A stretch of DNA of 47,322 bases from Actinomycetota bacterium (GCA_027729805.1 JAQCEO010000010.1:1-47322); one strand, 5' to 3'; positions 19,742 through 30,134 are shown, numbered from the stretch's first letter. Program-made: numbers and translations. Notes: generated by a model from the letters alone, not told the origin.

Positions 19742-21301
19742 ATGTCTACCGAGACACCGACACTCCCGCCAATGAATACCCTCGGGTTCCTGCGCTACAC
19801 CTGGCGACAATTGACCAGCATGAAGACCGCCTTGATCCTGCTATTCTTGCTAGCCGTCGCCAGTGTGCCCGGGTCGATATTTCCGCAGCGTGGTAATAAT
19901 CCACTGCTAGTTAATGAGTGGATTGCTCAGAGCCCAACTTTTGGCCCCATTTTCGATGCCATGGGGTTTTTTGATGTCTATTCGTCGCCGTGGTTCGCGG
20001 CGGTGTATTTGCTCCTTTTCATCTCGCTGATCGGATGCGTGTTACCGCGGACGAAGGTGCACTGGCGGGCGATGTTGGCCCCACCCCCGCCGGTGCCTCG
20101 TAATTTGTTGCGCCTCCCAGAATCAATGGAATTTGAAGTGGATGCGCCCACCGGTGCGGTATTGGCACGGGCAAATGCGCATCTATCAAGTCGACGCTGG
20201 CGCCTCGTGCTTACGGAGAAGTCAATTGCCGCGGAAAAGGGCTTCCTGCGTGAGACGGGCAACCTGGTGTTTCACTTTTCACTCATCTTGATTCTGGTGG
20301 GCGTGGCGGTTGGCGGACTATTTGGCTGGAAAGGCAATGTCATTGTGCGCGAAGGGCAGGGGTTCGCCAACACACTAACCCAGTACGACGCATGGGGTGG
20401 CGGACGATTTACCGGCGCGGCGCGGTTGTCGCCGTTTTCGTTTACCCTCGATGATTTCAATGTTGACTTCGAACGCGGTGCGGCTCAGCGGGGATCACCG
20501 AGTCTTTTCGAAGCTGATGTGACCTACCGCCGATCACCCGGAACTGTTGCTGAAAGTACTAGGATCGAGGTAAATTCGCCACTTGCGATTGACGGTGCCA
20601 AAGTTTTTCTAGTCGGGCATGGATACGCACCAAAAATTGTGGTGCGTGATGCAAGCGGTTCCATTGTTTTTGATGATTCGGTGGTGTTCTTGCCGCAGGA
20701 CGGAAACTTCACTTCAACAGGCGTTGTGAAGATTCCAGACTCGGACCCGCAATTGGGGTTTCAAGGAATATTCGTACCAACTGCAGCATCAAATAACTTA
20801 CGTGGGCCGATCTCGATTTTCCCCGGTCCAGACGACCCGGCAGTTTTCCTGTCGGCATGGCGTGGCGACATGGGGCTTGATGCTGGTGCCCCGCAAAGTG
20901 TGTACCGACTAGATACCGCGGCCATGGAGCAGCTTGGAATCGATGCCCTAAGCCCGGGTCAGACATGGGTACTCCCGGATGGCTCAGGGGCCATCGAGTT
21001 AACCGGTTTTGAGCGGTGGGCATCATTCCAGATTGCTTTCGATCCGGGTAAGGAGATTGCACTCCTCGGAGCAATTCTCGCGATGACCGGGTTGATGTTG
21101 TCTTTGTTCATCCGCAGGCGTCGGGTCTGGATAACTGTTGCAGCAACTGCAGGAGGGGGTACGGTAGTTCAAATGGCGGGGTTGGCGCGCATTGAATCGG
21201 CCGACCTGCCCGGTGAATTACAGTTAATTCGCGAGGCGGTCAGTGATTTAGCTGGCATCCCGTCGGCAACGACGGCACCTGATGTGAAGGAGTGGATGTG
21301 A
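19742..21301 (+). CDS. resB: Cytochrome c biogenesis protein ResB
   Basis: 519 aa; LTSMKTALILLFLLAVASVPGSIFPQ N-terminal ResB signature, multiple TM segments, large extracytoplasmic domain. Confidence 0.94.
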   Translation: MSTETPTLPPMNTLGFLRYTWRQLTSMKTALILLFLLAVASVPGSIFPQRGNNPLLVNEWIAQSPTFGPIFDAMGFFDVYSSPWFAAVYLLLFISLIGCVLPRTKVHWRAMLAPPPPVPRNLLRLPESMEFEVDAPTGAVLARANAHLSSRRWRLVLTEKSIAAEKGFLRETGNLVFHFSLILILVGVAVGGLFGWKGNVIVREGQGFANTLTQYDAWGGGRFTGAARLSPFSFTLDDFNVDFERGAAQRGSPSLFEADVTYRRSPGTVAESTRIEVNSPLAIDGAKVFLVGHGYAPKIVVRDASGSIVFDDSVVFLPQDGNFTSTGVVKIPDSDPQLGFQGIFVPTAASNNLRGPISIFPGPDDPAVFLSAWRGDMGLDAGAPQSVYRLDTAAMEQLGIDALSPGQTWVLPDGSGAIELTGFERWASFQIAFDPGKEIALLGAILAMTGLMLSLFIRRRRVWITVAATAGGGTVVQMAGLARIESADLPGELQLIREAVSDLAGIPSATTAPDVKEWM

Positions 21302-22248
21302 ACGCGATGCAGTTGGCGGGGGCCAGCAACGCGGCAGTGTATGCCTCGATGGTGATTTTAACTCTCGCCATGGTTTTGTTTGCTATTTCATTTGCTGCGG
21401 GTCGGCGTCGAACTGGGATTGTACAAACTCAAGTTCCCATATCAGCCTCGATCGGTAGTACCGCATTACTAACTAGACCGGCGCTTGACGCTCCAACTGA
21501 GGACGAGGCTGGTCGCAAGTCCGCCAATATCGGTATGTCATTGACCTGGTTGGGATTTGTCGTGCTGCTGGTCGGGGTGGTACTCCGCGGGGTTTGGGCG
21601 GGTCGGGTGCCGTGGGGCAATATGTATGAGTTCTCGATCAGCACTGCCGTCGGCATCCTCGGCGCATTCTTGATCGTCTCGCTGCGCCGTGATGTCCGCT
21701 GGCTCGGACTCTTCATTGTTATCCCCACCCTGTTGACACTGGGCCTAGCGGTAACAGTTCTATACACCGAGGCGGCGCAGTTGGTGCCCGCGCTTAAGTC
21801 CTATTGGCTCGTTATACATGTAGCTGCCGCCATCATCTGCGCCGGTGCCTTCACTTTAGCGGCGGCAACCGCTGGATTGTCTTTGGTGCAAGGTCGTGCC
21901 GAGCGCCGCGGCAAGGCCGCAATGGCAAAGGTGCCGTCCGCCGAAAAACTTCGGACTTTTACGTACCGGGTACTTGCTTTTGCTTTCCCATTGTGGACGT
22001 TTGCGGTAGTCGCAGGAGCCATCTGGGCCGAGAACGCGTGGGGCCGGTACTGGGGCTGGGACCCCAAGGAGACTTGGGCTTTCATCACTTGGGTTATCTA
22101 TGCCGCATACCTGCACGCGCGTTCAACTATTGGCTGGCGCGGGGATCGAGCCTCGTGGGTTGCTATCGCGGGCTGGGCTGCTTTCCTAATCAATTACTTT
22201 GGGGTAAACATCTTCGTAAACAGCTTGCACGGCTACTCCGGGGTATAG
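21292..22248 (+). CDS. ccsB: c-type cytochrome biogenesis protein CcsB (CcsA/ResC family)
   Basis: WGRYWGWDPKETWAFITWVIYAAYLHAR heme-handling WWD-type signature. Confidence 0.96.
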   Translation: MDVNAMQLAGASNAAVYASMVILTLAMVLFAISFAAGRRRTGIVQTQVPISASIGSTALLTRPALDAPTEDEAGRKSANIGMSLTWLGFVVLLVGVVLRGVWAGRVPWGNMYEFSISTAVGILGAFLIVSLRRDVRWLGLFIVIPTLLTLGLAVTVLYTEAAQLVPALKSYWLVIHVAAAIICAGAFTLAAATAGLSLVQGRAERRGKAAMAKVPSAEKLRTFTYRVLAFAFPLWTFAVVAGAIWAENAWGRYWGWDPKETWAFITWVIYAAYLHARSTIGWRGDRASWVAIAGWAAFLINYFGVNIFVNSLHGYSGV

Positions 22249-22262
22249 CCGGCCGGCACGAA

Positions 22263-22565
22263 CTAGATTTCGCCGCGGCGCTCGCGCATCCGCCTACGCC
22301 ACGCCTCTTCGTCTAGGCCCTTTAAGAACTTGGGGTCATCATCGGGTGCTACCGGCCCCCGACGACGAAACACCCCGCCGTTGGTTGGGCGCGGGCGACC
22401 TAGGAAAAACCAAAGGATCCCACCGATGATTGGGATTAGGACCACCAGGGCCAGCCAGAGCAGCTTTGGCAGCGTTCGGGCATCTTGGCGTGGGGTGCGC
22501 AAAACGTCAATGATGAATGAGATGTACAGCGCGACCAGGACCAAAATCCCTAGTACTCGCAGCAT
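22263..22565 (-). CDS. PLDc_N-domain small membrane protein
   Basis: 100 aa, two TM segments, TPRQDARTLPKLLWLALVVLIPIIGGILWFFLGRP; GGAGG SD upstream. Confidence 0.82.
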   Translation of the reverse strand: MLRVLGILVLVALYISFIIDVLRTPRQDARTLPKLLWLALVVLIPIIGGILWFFLGRPRPTNGGVFRRRGPVAPDDDPKFLKGLDEEAWRRRMRERRGEI

Positions 22566-22690
22566 GTGAACACCTCCGAGGTCGAAATAAACAAGTTTTT
22601 GTTTGGTTGCCCCGTTACAATAACCCCTGCCGGCGCCGTCAGCGAACCGCGGCTTGACCTTGGCGCCACCGGGGGTCGTACGCTGGGCGG

Positions 22691-23014
22691 GTGAAACCCT
22701 CCGGATGGGCGATCCTTCGCTTTACCGTGCTGCGGGCGCTGCTCCTTGGCTTCGTGTGGCTGCTGCTTCAATTGACAACCCCGTTGCGCGGCCTTATTGC
22801 AGCCGTTGTTGCACTACTGATCTCCGGAGTCATCAGCACCGTGGTCCTTGATAGACAGCGCGCTGCCATGGGTGCTGCATTGGCTAAATTTTTTGGGCGG
22901 ATTAATGCTCGCATAGATGCGTCCACTCGTGCAGAGGATAAGGCCGACGATTTGGAGCGCTCAGGCCAAAGCGATCAAGAGACCCAAGCCGAGGCCGTAG
23001 ATAAGAACGAGTAG
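22691..23014 (+). CDS. DUF4229-like small membrane protein
   Basis: 107 aa, two hydrophobic helices, charged C-terminus; position next to menA as in other actinobacteria; TACGCT 6 nt upstream of the GTG start. Confidence 0.72.
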   Translation: MKPSGWAILRFTVLRALLLGFVWLLLQLTTPLRGLIAAVVALLISGVISTVVLDRQRAAMGAALAKFFGRINARIDASTRAEDKADDLERSGQSDQETQAEAVDKNE

Positions 23015-23830
23015 TCCTGTTTGTTTTAAGGCGGGGATTAGCGCAGGGCCCGTCGCACCGCTAAGGATCAGGCGAAGCGGGGCAATTATGAAAGTAGCCA
23101 GTGCCAGCAGGACCAACCAAGAAATAATTACGGCGACGATGATGGTTGCTATTGCTGTGGCGAGGATGCACGCAACATAAAGCCCGCGGGTGCGATGCTC
23201 ACCAAGGCGCACCGCGAGCGTGTGCTTGCCGACTTGTTGATCACTGGGTAGGTCGCGCAAGTTATTGGTGACAAGTACCGCGCAGGCTAGTGTGCCAACC
23301 CCGACGGATGCGATAACTGCGGCGAGGGTAATAGTGCCGGACTGCACGTAGAACGTGCCGACAACGGGCACAAGCCCGAAGAAGATGAGCACGAACACTT
23401 CACCGAGCCCGTGGTACCCGTATGGCCTTGGACCTCCGGTATATAGCCAAGCCGCAGCGACACAGGCCACGCCAACAATTAGCAACCACCAAGTCTGGGT
23501 GGCAAAAACCAGCGCGAGTCCGGCAAGGCAAGCAACACCAAACGCGATGAAGGCGGCTAGGCGCACAGCGCGTGGGCGTGCTAAATCCTGGCCGACAAGT
23601 CGCACCGGGCCGACGCGCATGTTGTCAGTACCGCGGATGCCGTCGCTGTAGTCGTTCGCGAAGTTAACACCAACCTGGAGTGCTAAAGCGACCACGAGTG
23701 CTAGTCCGGCCTGGCCGGCGTGCATGGAGCCCGCGTTAATGGCCAGGCCGGTGCCGACAACAACCGGCGCTATTGCCGCCGGCAAAGTACGCGGGCGTGC
23801 GCCCACAACCCATTGTCCTAACGTTGCCAT
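22961..23830 (-). CDS. menA: 1,4-dihydroxy-2-naphthoate polyprenyltransferase
   Basis: WVVGARPRTLPAAIAPV, NFANDYSDGIRGTD, NNLRDLPSDQQVGKHTLAVRLG prenyltransferase motifs. Confidence 0.96.
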   Translation of the reverse strand: MATLGQWVVGARPRTLPAAIAPVVVGTGLAINAGSMHAGQAGLALVVALALQVGVNFANDYSDGIRGTDNMRVGPVRLVGQDLARPRAVRLAAFIAFGVACLAGLALVFATQTWWLLIVGVACVAAAWLYTGGPRPYGYHGLGEVFVLIFFGLVPVVGTFYVQSGTITLAAVIASVGVGTLACAVLVTNNLRDLPSDQQVGKHTLAVRLGEHRTRGLYVACILATAIATIIVAVIISWLVLLALATFIIAPLRLILSGATGPALIPALKQTGLLVLIYGLGLGLLIALA

Positions 23831-25026
23831 GGCAACCTTCCAGATTGGGTAGCAATTGCGATCAGTGCTTGGCGATCGACTTTGCCATTAGGCAGCAGTG
23901 GCAACTCAGCTAGGTTGAAAACGTGACAAGGTACCGCTGCGATCCCGAGTAGTTGCTGCACGGTCGCCTTGATGACCGCTTCGAGGGCCATGCCCATGCT
24001 GCTCTCGACCGCGGCCACCAACGCCGACTGATTATCGGGTCCGATAATGGTGATCACTGAAACGGTATTCACCCCGGGTATTTCGCCTATCACCTGCGCA
24101 ACGGCCGCCACGGAAACATTAACGCCATTGATGGTTGTGACGTCATCAGCGCGACCTAAAATCGTGACGATGCCGGCGTCATCGACACTGCCGTGGTCAC
24201 TTGTGATAAAGCCATTCGCGGTAAAACGTGCTCGCGATAGTTCAGGAGCGAGTCGGTAGCCCGCGGCCAACATTGGCCCGTTGATCACCAAGGTGCCGGT
24301 TGCGTCAGCAGGGCCATGCACTTGCACCCCAGGTAGCGGCTGACCGTCGAAAACGCAGCCACCTGATGTCTCCGTCATGCCGTAAGACGTGACAACTTTC
24401 ACGTGGTGCTGTTCCGCGAGCGCCTTGGTGCGGGCGGCAAGTGGCCCAGCTCCGACCAACACCAGCGTGCAGGCTTGCAATGAGGCGATGCCAAGGTCAT
24501 CGGCGAGGAGGCGGCGAAGTTGGGCAGCTACAAGGGAAACATGAATCTGCCCACTGTTGGCGCGTTCGACGGCGTCGGCAAAAACTTTCGCAGTGAATGG
24601 ACTAGCCCCGCCAAGACTCGCCACCGCGACCGGGTCGCGTCCACTTGCAAGGGCGCGAACTGCGACATTGAAGCCGCCCATTGAATGCAGTGGTAATGCC
24701 GCGATCCACTGAGCGTTGGCACCATTGACAACCTGGTCAAGTGCGGTTAGGCCGGCTGCGGTTAGCCGTACACCTTTTGGCTCCCCCATGGAACCGGACG
24801 TGGCGAGTACGACTGCGACATCCTCAGCTTCCAGAGGTCGGTTGGGGTCATCTGGGCAGGTAGCGGTGCGCAGGCGATGTACGTACTCGACTGAGATGGA
24901 CGGGCCAGCAAGCGGTAGCGGGGCGATAGCAGGGCCGGTGCCGGCAATGGCTAGGCGTAGCGGGTCCAGCAATGCCGTCAGGCCGGCGGGTCCAGGTGGC
25001 AATAAAACCGAAGTCAATGGACGCAT
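23818..25026 (-). CDS. menE: o-succinylbenzoate-CoA ligase
   Basis: [46 protein letters not shown]; start ATG 25026 (MRPLTS) preferred over 25065 because of TACGCT 7 nt upstream. Confidence 0.92.
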   Translation of the reverse strand: MRPLTSVLLPPGPAGLTALLDPLRLAIAGTGPAIAPLPLAGPSISVEYVHRLRTATCPDDPNRPLEAEDVAVVLATSGSMGEPKGVRLTAAGLTALDQVVNGANAQWIAALPLHSMGGFNVAVRALASGRDPVAVASLGGASPFTAKVFADAVERANSGQIHVSLVAAQLRRLLADDLGIASLQACTLVLVGAGPLAARTKALAEQHHVKVVTSYGMTETSGGCVFDGQPLPGVQVHGPADATGTLVINGPMLAAGYRLAPELSRARFTANGFITSDHGSVDDAGIVTILGRADDVTTINGVNVSVAAVAQVIGEIPGVNTVSVITIIGPDNQSALVAAVESSMGMALEAVIKATVQQLLGIAAVPCHVFNLAELPLLPNGKVDRQALIAIATQSGRLPWQR

Positions 25027-25063
25027 CGATCCGAGCGTAGGACGTCGCGATAGCGTTCCCGAC

Positions 25064-25996
25064 ATGGATACCCGTACCCGATACCTTTTGCCACCGGTGG
25101 TGCCCGCCGGATCACCCGCTTTAACCGACCCCTCTTACTCCTCGATAACCCCCGGTTGCCAGTGGCACCAGGTCGGGGAGTACCGCGATATTCGCCTTGA
25201 GGTTTCGACCGGCGCTGACGTGGGTATCGCCAAGCTCACCATAAATAGGCCGGAGAAGCGCAACGCATTTAGGCCGCCGACACTATTTGAACTCAGTGAC
25301 GCGCTAAATTATGCGCGCGATGACGACGCTATCGGCGTCATAATCTTGACCGGGCAAGGGGACTGGGCATTTTGCTCCGGCGGTGACCAAGTAATCCGCG
25401 GCAATGACGGCTATCTCGGTGACGATGAAGTAGCCAAACGCGGGGTGGGCCGATTGAATGTTCTTGACCTGCAGGTCCAGATTCGGCGCACGCCGAAACC
25501 GGTGGTTGCAATGGTTGCGGGGTATGCCATTGGTGGGGGTCAGGTACTGCATGTCGTATGTGATTTGACCATCGCCGCGGACAATGCGCGATTTGGCCAG
25601 ACCGGTCCCAAGGTTGGGTCCTTTGATGGTGGTTACGGTTCAGGTCTGCTAGCAGCCACCATCGGGCAAAAGCGCTCGCGTGAAGTCTGGTACGCCTGCC
25701 GCCAATACGGCGCGGAGCAGGCGTATGACTGGGGGCTAGTTAACTCGGTGGTGCCTATTGCCGATCTGGAAATTGAAACGGTGGCGTGGGCCCGGCAGAT
25801 ACTCGATATGTCGCCGCTCGCCCTGCGGATGCTGAAGGCATCTCATAATGCTGCCGATGATGGCCTTGCCGGCCTTCAGCAACTTGCCGGTGATGCGACT
25901 TTGCTGTTCTACATGACGGCGGAGGCCCAAGAGGGTCGCGATGCCTATAAGGAAAAGCGTGAGCCGGACTTCCGCCAGTTCCCTAAGCGCCCTTGA
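25064..25996 (+). CDS. menB: 1,4-dihydroxy-2-naphthoyl-CoA synthase
   Basis: [60 protein letters not shown] MenB signature. ATG 25064 preferred over upstream in-frame start at 24716. Confidence 0.96.
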   Translation: MDTRTRYLLPPVVPAGSPALTDPSYSSITPGCQWHQVGEYRDIRLEVSTGADVGIAKLTINRPEKRNAFRPPTLFELSDALNYARDDDAIGVIILTGQGDWAFCSGGDQVIRGNDGYLGDDEVAKRGVGRLNVLDLQVQIRRTPKPVVAMVAGYAIGGGQVLHVVCDLTIAADNARFGQTGPKVGSFDGGYGSGLLAATIGQKRSREVWYACRQYGAEQAYDWGLVNSVVPIADLEIETVAWARQILDMSPLALRMLKASHNAADDGLAGLQQLAGDATLLFYMTAEAQEGRDAYKEKREPDFRQFPKRP

Positions 25997-26002
25997 TTTC
26001 AC

Positions 26003-27025
26003 ATGCCCGATAAGCAATTACAGGCGTTGCTTGAAACGGCGGTGGTATTCGGGTTACCCATGACCCGCGCCTTTCGTGGCATCACGATGCGCGAGGGTGT
26101 ATTGATCAAGGGGCCATCGGGGTGGGGTGAGTTCGCGCCATTTGATGACTACACCGACGTCGCTGCAGCGCGCTGGCTGGACTGTGCGATTGAATCCGCA
26201 TTCGGTGCCTGGCCGGTAAGCAACCTCGACGAGGTCGCCGTCAACGCGATCATTCCTGCGGTTAGCTCAGCCGAGGCCGCGGCATTAACTCGCTCCGCGG
26301 TCCTAGACAATGGCTGCCAATGTGTAAAAGTCAAAGTGGGCGGCACTTTGGCAGATGACGAAGCTCGGGTTGCGGCCGTCCGCGATGTCCTTGATGCCGC
26401 CTTGGGTCGCGGAGTCGGATCAATCCGCATTGATGCCAATGCCAGTTGGTCGGTGGCGGAAGCTGTCAAAGCACTGCGACGCCTCGGCGAGTATGGACTC
26501 GAATATGTCGAGCAGCCATGTGCAGATTTTGAGGACATTCGTCAAGTGCGAGGTCAGGTAAACCTGCCGATCGCCCTTGACGAAGCGATAAGGGGTACCG
26601 CCATGCCCGAAACACTCGATCTGCGTGAGGTTGCTGATTTCGCCATCATCAAAGTTGCACCACTTGGCGGGGTGGCGGCCTGCCTGCGGTTAGTCGAGCA
26701 CCTCGCCATGCCGATTGTTATTAGTGGATCACTTGATTCATCCGTTGGCCTTGGGCCTTCAACCGCGTTGGCCGGAACTCTTGGTACGACATCTCCCTGC
26801 GGCCTTGGGACCGGGACCTTGCTTGCTGCTGATGTCGTGGAGCGCTCAATAGTCCCGGTGGGCGGAATGATCAAAGTTGAACGACTTGCCCCAGAGCTGG
26901 GTGCACTGATGCAGGCAAGTGATCGGGTCTCGATGGAGCGGGGCATTTGGTGGCGGGCCCGGTTGGCGGCGGCCTGGCATGCCGGTGCCAGCAAGCGCGC
27001 GGGGTCCCTGATTGGCAGTTTTTGA
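26003..27025 (+). CDS. menC: o-succinylbenzoate synthase
   Basis: Enolase superfamily: VKVKVG, IRIDANASWSVAEAV, YVEQPC, PIALDEAIRG, AIIKVAPLGG. Confidence 0.94.
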   Translation: MPDKQLQALLETAVVFGLPMTRAFRGITMREGVLIKGPSGWGEFAPFDDYTDVAAARWLDCAIESAFGAWPVSNLDEVAVNAIIPAVSSAEAAALTRSAVLDNGCQCVKVKVGGTLADDEARVAAVRDVLDAALGRGVGSIRIDANASWSVAEAVKALRRLGEYGLEYVEQPCADFEDIRQVRGQVNLPIALDEAIRGTAMPETLDLREVADFAIIKVAPLGGVAACLRLVEHLAMPIVISGSLDSSVGLGPSTALAGTLGTTSPCGLGTGTLLAADVVERSIVPVGGMIKVERLAPELGALMQASDRVSMERGIWWRARLAAAWHAGASKRAGSLIGSF

Positions 27026-27067
27026 CCGGTGCCCGGCTCACTGCACTTGGCATGAAAGGCTGTCCCC

Positions 27068-28846
27068 GTGAATGCATCGACGGTTCAAGCACGAGTACTT
27101 GTCGATGAGTTGACTAGATGCGGTATCACTGATTTTGTGCTGGCCCCCGGTTCGCGTTCCGCGCCGCTGGCACTTGCGCTGGCAGCGGCCGAACAGCGCG
27201 GTGAAATTGTCTTGCATGTGCGCCTTGATGAACGTAGCGCTGGCTTTCTAGCGCTCGGGCTGGGCAAGGTTTCGGGGGTACCGGCGGTAGTCGTGACCAC
27301 CTCAGGAACGGCGGCGGTTAATTTGCATCCGGCCATTGTCGAGGCGGACGAGTCGAATATCCCACTCATTGCTTTAACGGCCGATAGGCCGCCGGCCTTG
27401 CGCGGGGTAGGCGCGAATCAAAGTATTGAGCAGACGCAAATCTTCGGGAGTTCGGTCCGCCTTGCGGTCGATTTGGCGGTCGCCGCTGAACCTGCACGAG
27501 ACACGCCTTACTGGCGGTCGACGGTGTCACGGGTGGTGGCTGCTGCAACTGATGCTTGGCGGCCCGGACCGGTGCACGTGAATATTCCATTTGCTGACCC
27601 GCTAGTGCCCGATGTGTTGGATGATGACGCTCCGGTGACCGCGTTAGGTGGGCGCAATGACGGGCGCGCTGATGGTCGGCCCTGGACGGCTGATGCCAGG
27701 TTCGTCGCCGGGATGAGCGCACCAATTGATGATGTCTTGGGTGTCATCTTGGATGACAACCAGGTACCAGCACGAGGAATTATCTTTGTCGGTGATCACT
27801 CCGACTCTGAATCCATCAGCTTGGTTGACGATTTAGGTGATGCGCTTGGCTGGCCGATAATTGGTGAACCGAGTGGAAATGTTTCGGACTGTGACACGTC
27901 ACTGTCACATGGTGCTTTGATAGTCGCAGACGCTGACTTCGCTGCTGCGCATGCGCCTGATGTAGTCGTGACAGTGGGACGGGTTGGCTTGAGTCGCGCT
28001 GTGCTGCGCATGATCGCGAATTCACCATTGCATATCGCCGTAGATGCGCAGTCTCAGTGGAGCGACCCAACTAGATCAGCAGACATAGTTATTGCGGGAG
28101 TGCCGTTACCACCAGAGAACGCAGTGATCGACCCGAAGTGGCTGGAGGCATGGCAGAGGGCCGACGTCCTTGTAGCCGCAGCTGTTGAAACCGTGTTGGC
28201 TGCGTCCGGTAGTCAGTTGACTGGCATGCAGGTTGCTCGAACGACTTGCAATGCCGTCCCAGCTGGCGGCATGCTGTTCCTAGGGGCATCGTCGCAGGTA
28301 CGTCATGTGTTCAATCTGGCGTCCACCTTCGTTAGCGAAGCGATAGTCATGGGTAACCGTGGCACTTCAGGTATCGACGGGGCAATCTCGTCAGCATGGG
28401 GAGCTGCATTAGCGTTGCAGCGCGGCGATGAAGTAGATGATCCGACCTGGGCAATCACATTGGTTGGCGATCAGACTTTCCTGTACGACAGCAACGCCTT
28501 GCTGGTGCCAGCGAATGAGCCACGGCCGAATTTGGTGATCGTGGTCGCTGATAACGATGGTGGGGGAATCTTCTCGCAACTTGAGCAAGGTGAACCACGA
28601 TTCGCCGACTTATTTGATCGAGTATTTGCGGTGCCCCTAGGAGCTGATGTCGGGGCCATTTCAGCGGCACTGCGAGTGCCAACACAGGTGGTGGACACCC
28701 CTGCCGATCTCCAGGGAGCTTTGACGAGTGCGATCACGGCCGCTGGAGTGCAGGTGGTCGTTGCTCGTACCTGCTCGCGAACCCATGAAGCCAACACATG
28801 GCAGGCGCTGCGTCAAGCTGTGACCGCCGCCTTGGGCACTACGTAA
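27068..28846 (+). CDS. menD: SEPHCHC synthase (ThDP-dependent)
   Basis: DFVLAPGSRSAPLALA, LDERSAGFLALGLGK, GNRGTSGIDGAISSA, NDGGGIFSQLEQ. Confidence 0.97.
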   Translation: MNASTVQARVLVDELTRCGITDFVLAPGSRSAPLALALAAAEQRGEIVLHVRLDERSAGFLALGLGKVSGVPAVVVTTSGTAAVNLHPAIVEADESNIPLIALTADRPPALRGVGANQSIEQTQIFGSSVRLAVDLAVAAEPARDTPYWRSTVSRVVAAATDAWRPGPVHVNIPFADPLVPDVLDDDAPVTALGGRNDGRADGRPWTADARFVAGMSAPIDDVLGVILDDNQVPARGIIFVGDHSDSESISLVDDLGDALGWPIIGEPSGNVSDCDTSLSHGALIVADADFAAAHAPDVVVTVGRVGLSRAVLRMIANSPLHIAVDAQSQWSDPTRSADIVIAGVPLPPENAVIDPKWLEAWQRADVLVAAAVETVLAASGSQLTGMQVARTTCNAVPAGGMLFLGASSQVRHVFNLASTFVSEAIVMGNRGTSGIDGAISSAWGAALALQRGDEVDDPTWAITLVGDQTFLYDSNALLVPANEPRPNLVIVVADNDGGGIFSQLEQGEPRFADLFDRVFAVPLGADVGAISAALRVPTQVVDTPADLQGALTSAITAAGVQVVVARTCSRTHEANTWQALRQAVTAALGTT

Positions 28847-28862
28847 CTAGGGCAGACAATTA

Positions 28863-30134
28863 TTAGAAAGCCTCTAGGGCATCCCTGATCGGCACCAATT
28901 TCGCGGCGGCTTCGGCAAGTTCAGTCTCCGGATGCGAACCGGCGACGATGCCGCAGCCGGCGAAAGCTCGCACAGTTTTATTCTCGGTGTCAACTTCAGC
29001 GCAGCGCAAGGCGATACCGAACTCACCGTCACCTTGCGCATCAAACCACCCGACCGGTCCGGCGTATCGACCACGATCCATGCCTTCAAGGTCGCGGATC
29101 ACTCCCATGGCTCGCTCCGTAGGAGTACCGCAAACGGCCGCGGTTGGATGCAGTGACGCTGCGAGAGCCAGCGCCGACGCGGCATCTGCGAGTCGGCCGG
29201 TGATGTCGGTGGCTAAGTGCTGCACGTTTGCGAGTGCTAGCACATGTGGTCGCTCAGGCACCGTTAAGTCGGTGCAGTGTGCGGCGAGGGCGCGTGCTAC
29301 CGAGTGCACGGCGTATTCATGCTCTTCAAGGTCCTTGCCGCTGCCAAGCAGGGCGGAGGCAAGGCCAGCATCGGCGGCAGCGTCCCCTTGGCGGCGGATG
29401 GTGCCGGCAAGCACGCGACTGGTGACGAGGTCGCCGATTCGACGTACTAGTAGTTCGGGAGTGGCGCCGATTAGTCCTGCGACGCTAAATGTCCAGCAGG
29501 ACGGGTATTTCTCGGCGAGGTTAAGCAGCAGGTGCCGAGGGTCAAGTGCACCATCAACTTGCGCGACCACGTCGCGCGCCAAGACCACTTTGTCGAGTTC
29601 ACCGGATTTAATGCGGCTGATGGCTTCGGCAACCGCACCTTGCCAGTCCGGTGCCGTGCGCGACCTTTCGGCCCAGCGCACCGCTGTGGGCTTCGAGGGC
29701 ACCGACACCGGACGCACGGCTTTGCGGGGATCACTGTCCGGATCCACGACTGTCACCCAAGCTTGACCGCCACGTCGGCCCATGATGACTTTCGGGACCG
29801 TGATGATCGAAGTTCCCGGGTTTGGATCAAAGGCGAAGGAGGCAAATGCCACCGGGCCGGTGCCCGGTACGTCTACGGTGTCGTCTATCTCTTTATCGGC
29901 ACACCAATTAGACCACCAACGCTGGGCTCGGCTAAACCGCTCGGGCCCGCTGACTTCCAGTTGCGCTACCACCCCCCAGCCGACCAGACCTTCACCACCG
30001 CGGACCCAGGCCACCGGGTCATCGGTTGGCAACCGTGCTAGGAGGTGCTCTGGGTCAAGGATGGGGCGGGTGCGCACGAGGATTCGTGCAGTATTTGGGG
30101 TAGGGTCCAGCCGAGCCATGGATTCGCTGGACAC
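28863..30134 (-). CDS. menF: Isochorismate synthase
   Basis: KVVLARDVVAQ, TPELLVRR, RVLAGTIRRQGD, HPTAAVCGTPTERA, RGRYAGPVGWFDAQGDGEFGIALRCAE. GTG start. Confidence 0.95.
   Translation of the reverse strand: MSSESMARLDPTPNTARILVRTRPILDPEHLLARLPTDDPVAWVRGGEGLVGWGVVAQLEVSGPERFSRAQRWWSNWCADKEIDDTVDVPGTGPVAFASFAFDPNPGTSIITVPKVIMGRRGGQAWVTVVDPDSDPRKAVRPVSVPSKPTAVRWAERSRTAPDWQGAVAEAISRIKSGELDKVVLARDVVAQVDGALDPRHLLLNLAEKYPSCWTFSVAGLIGATPELLVRRIGDLVTSRVLAGTIRRQGDAAADAGLASALLGSGKDLEEHEYAVHSVARALAAHCTDLTVPERPHVLALANVQHLATDITGRLADAASALALAASLHPTAAVCGTPTERAMGVIRDLEGMDRGRYAGPVGWFDAQGDGEFGIALRCAEVDTENKTVRAFAGCGIVAGSHPETELAEAAAKLVPIRDALEAF

Noticed and set aside
24716-25063. N-terminal extension of the menB ORF
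   Set aside because: Antisense to menE, composition atypical, and a leaderless -10 fits ATG 25064.
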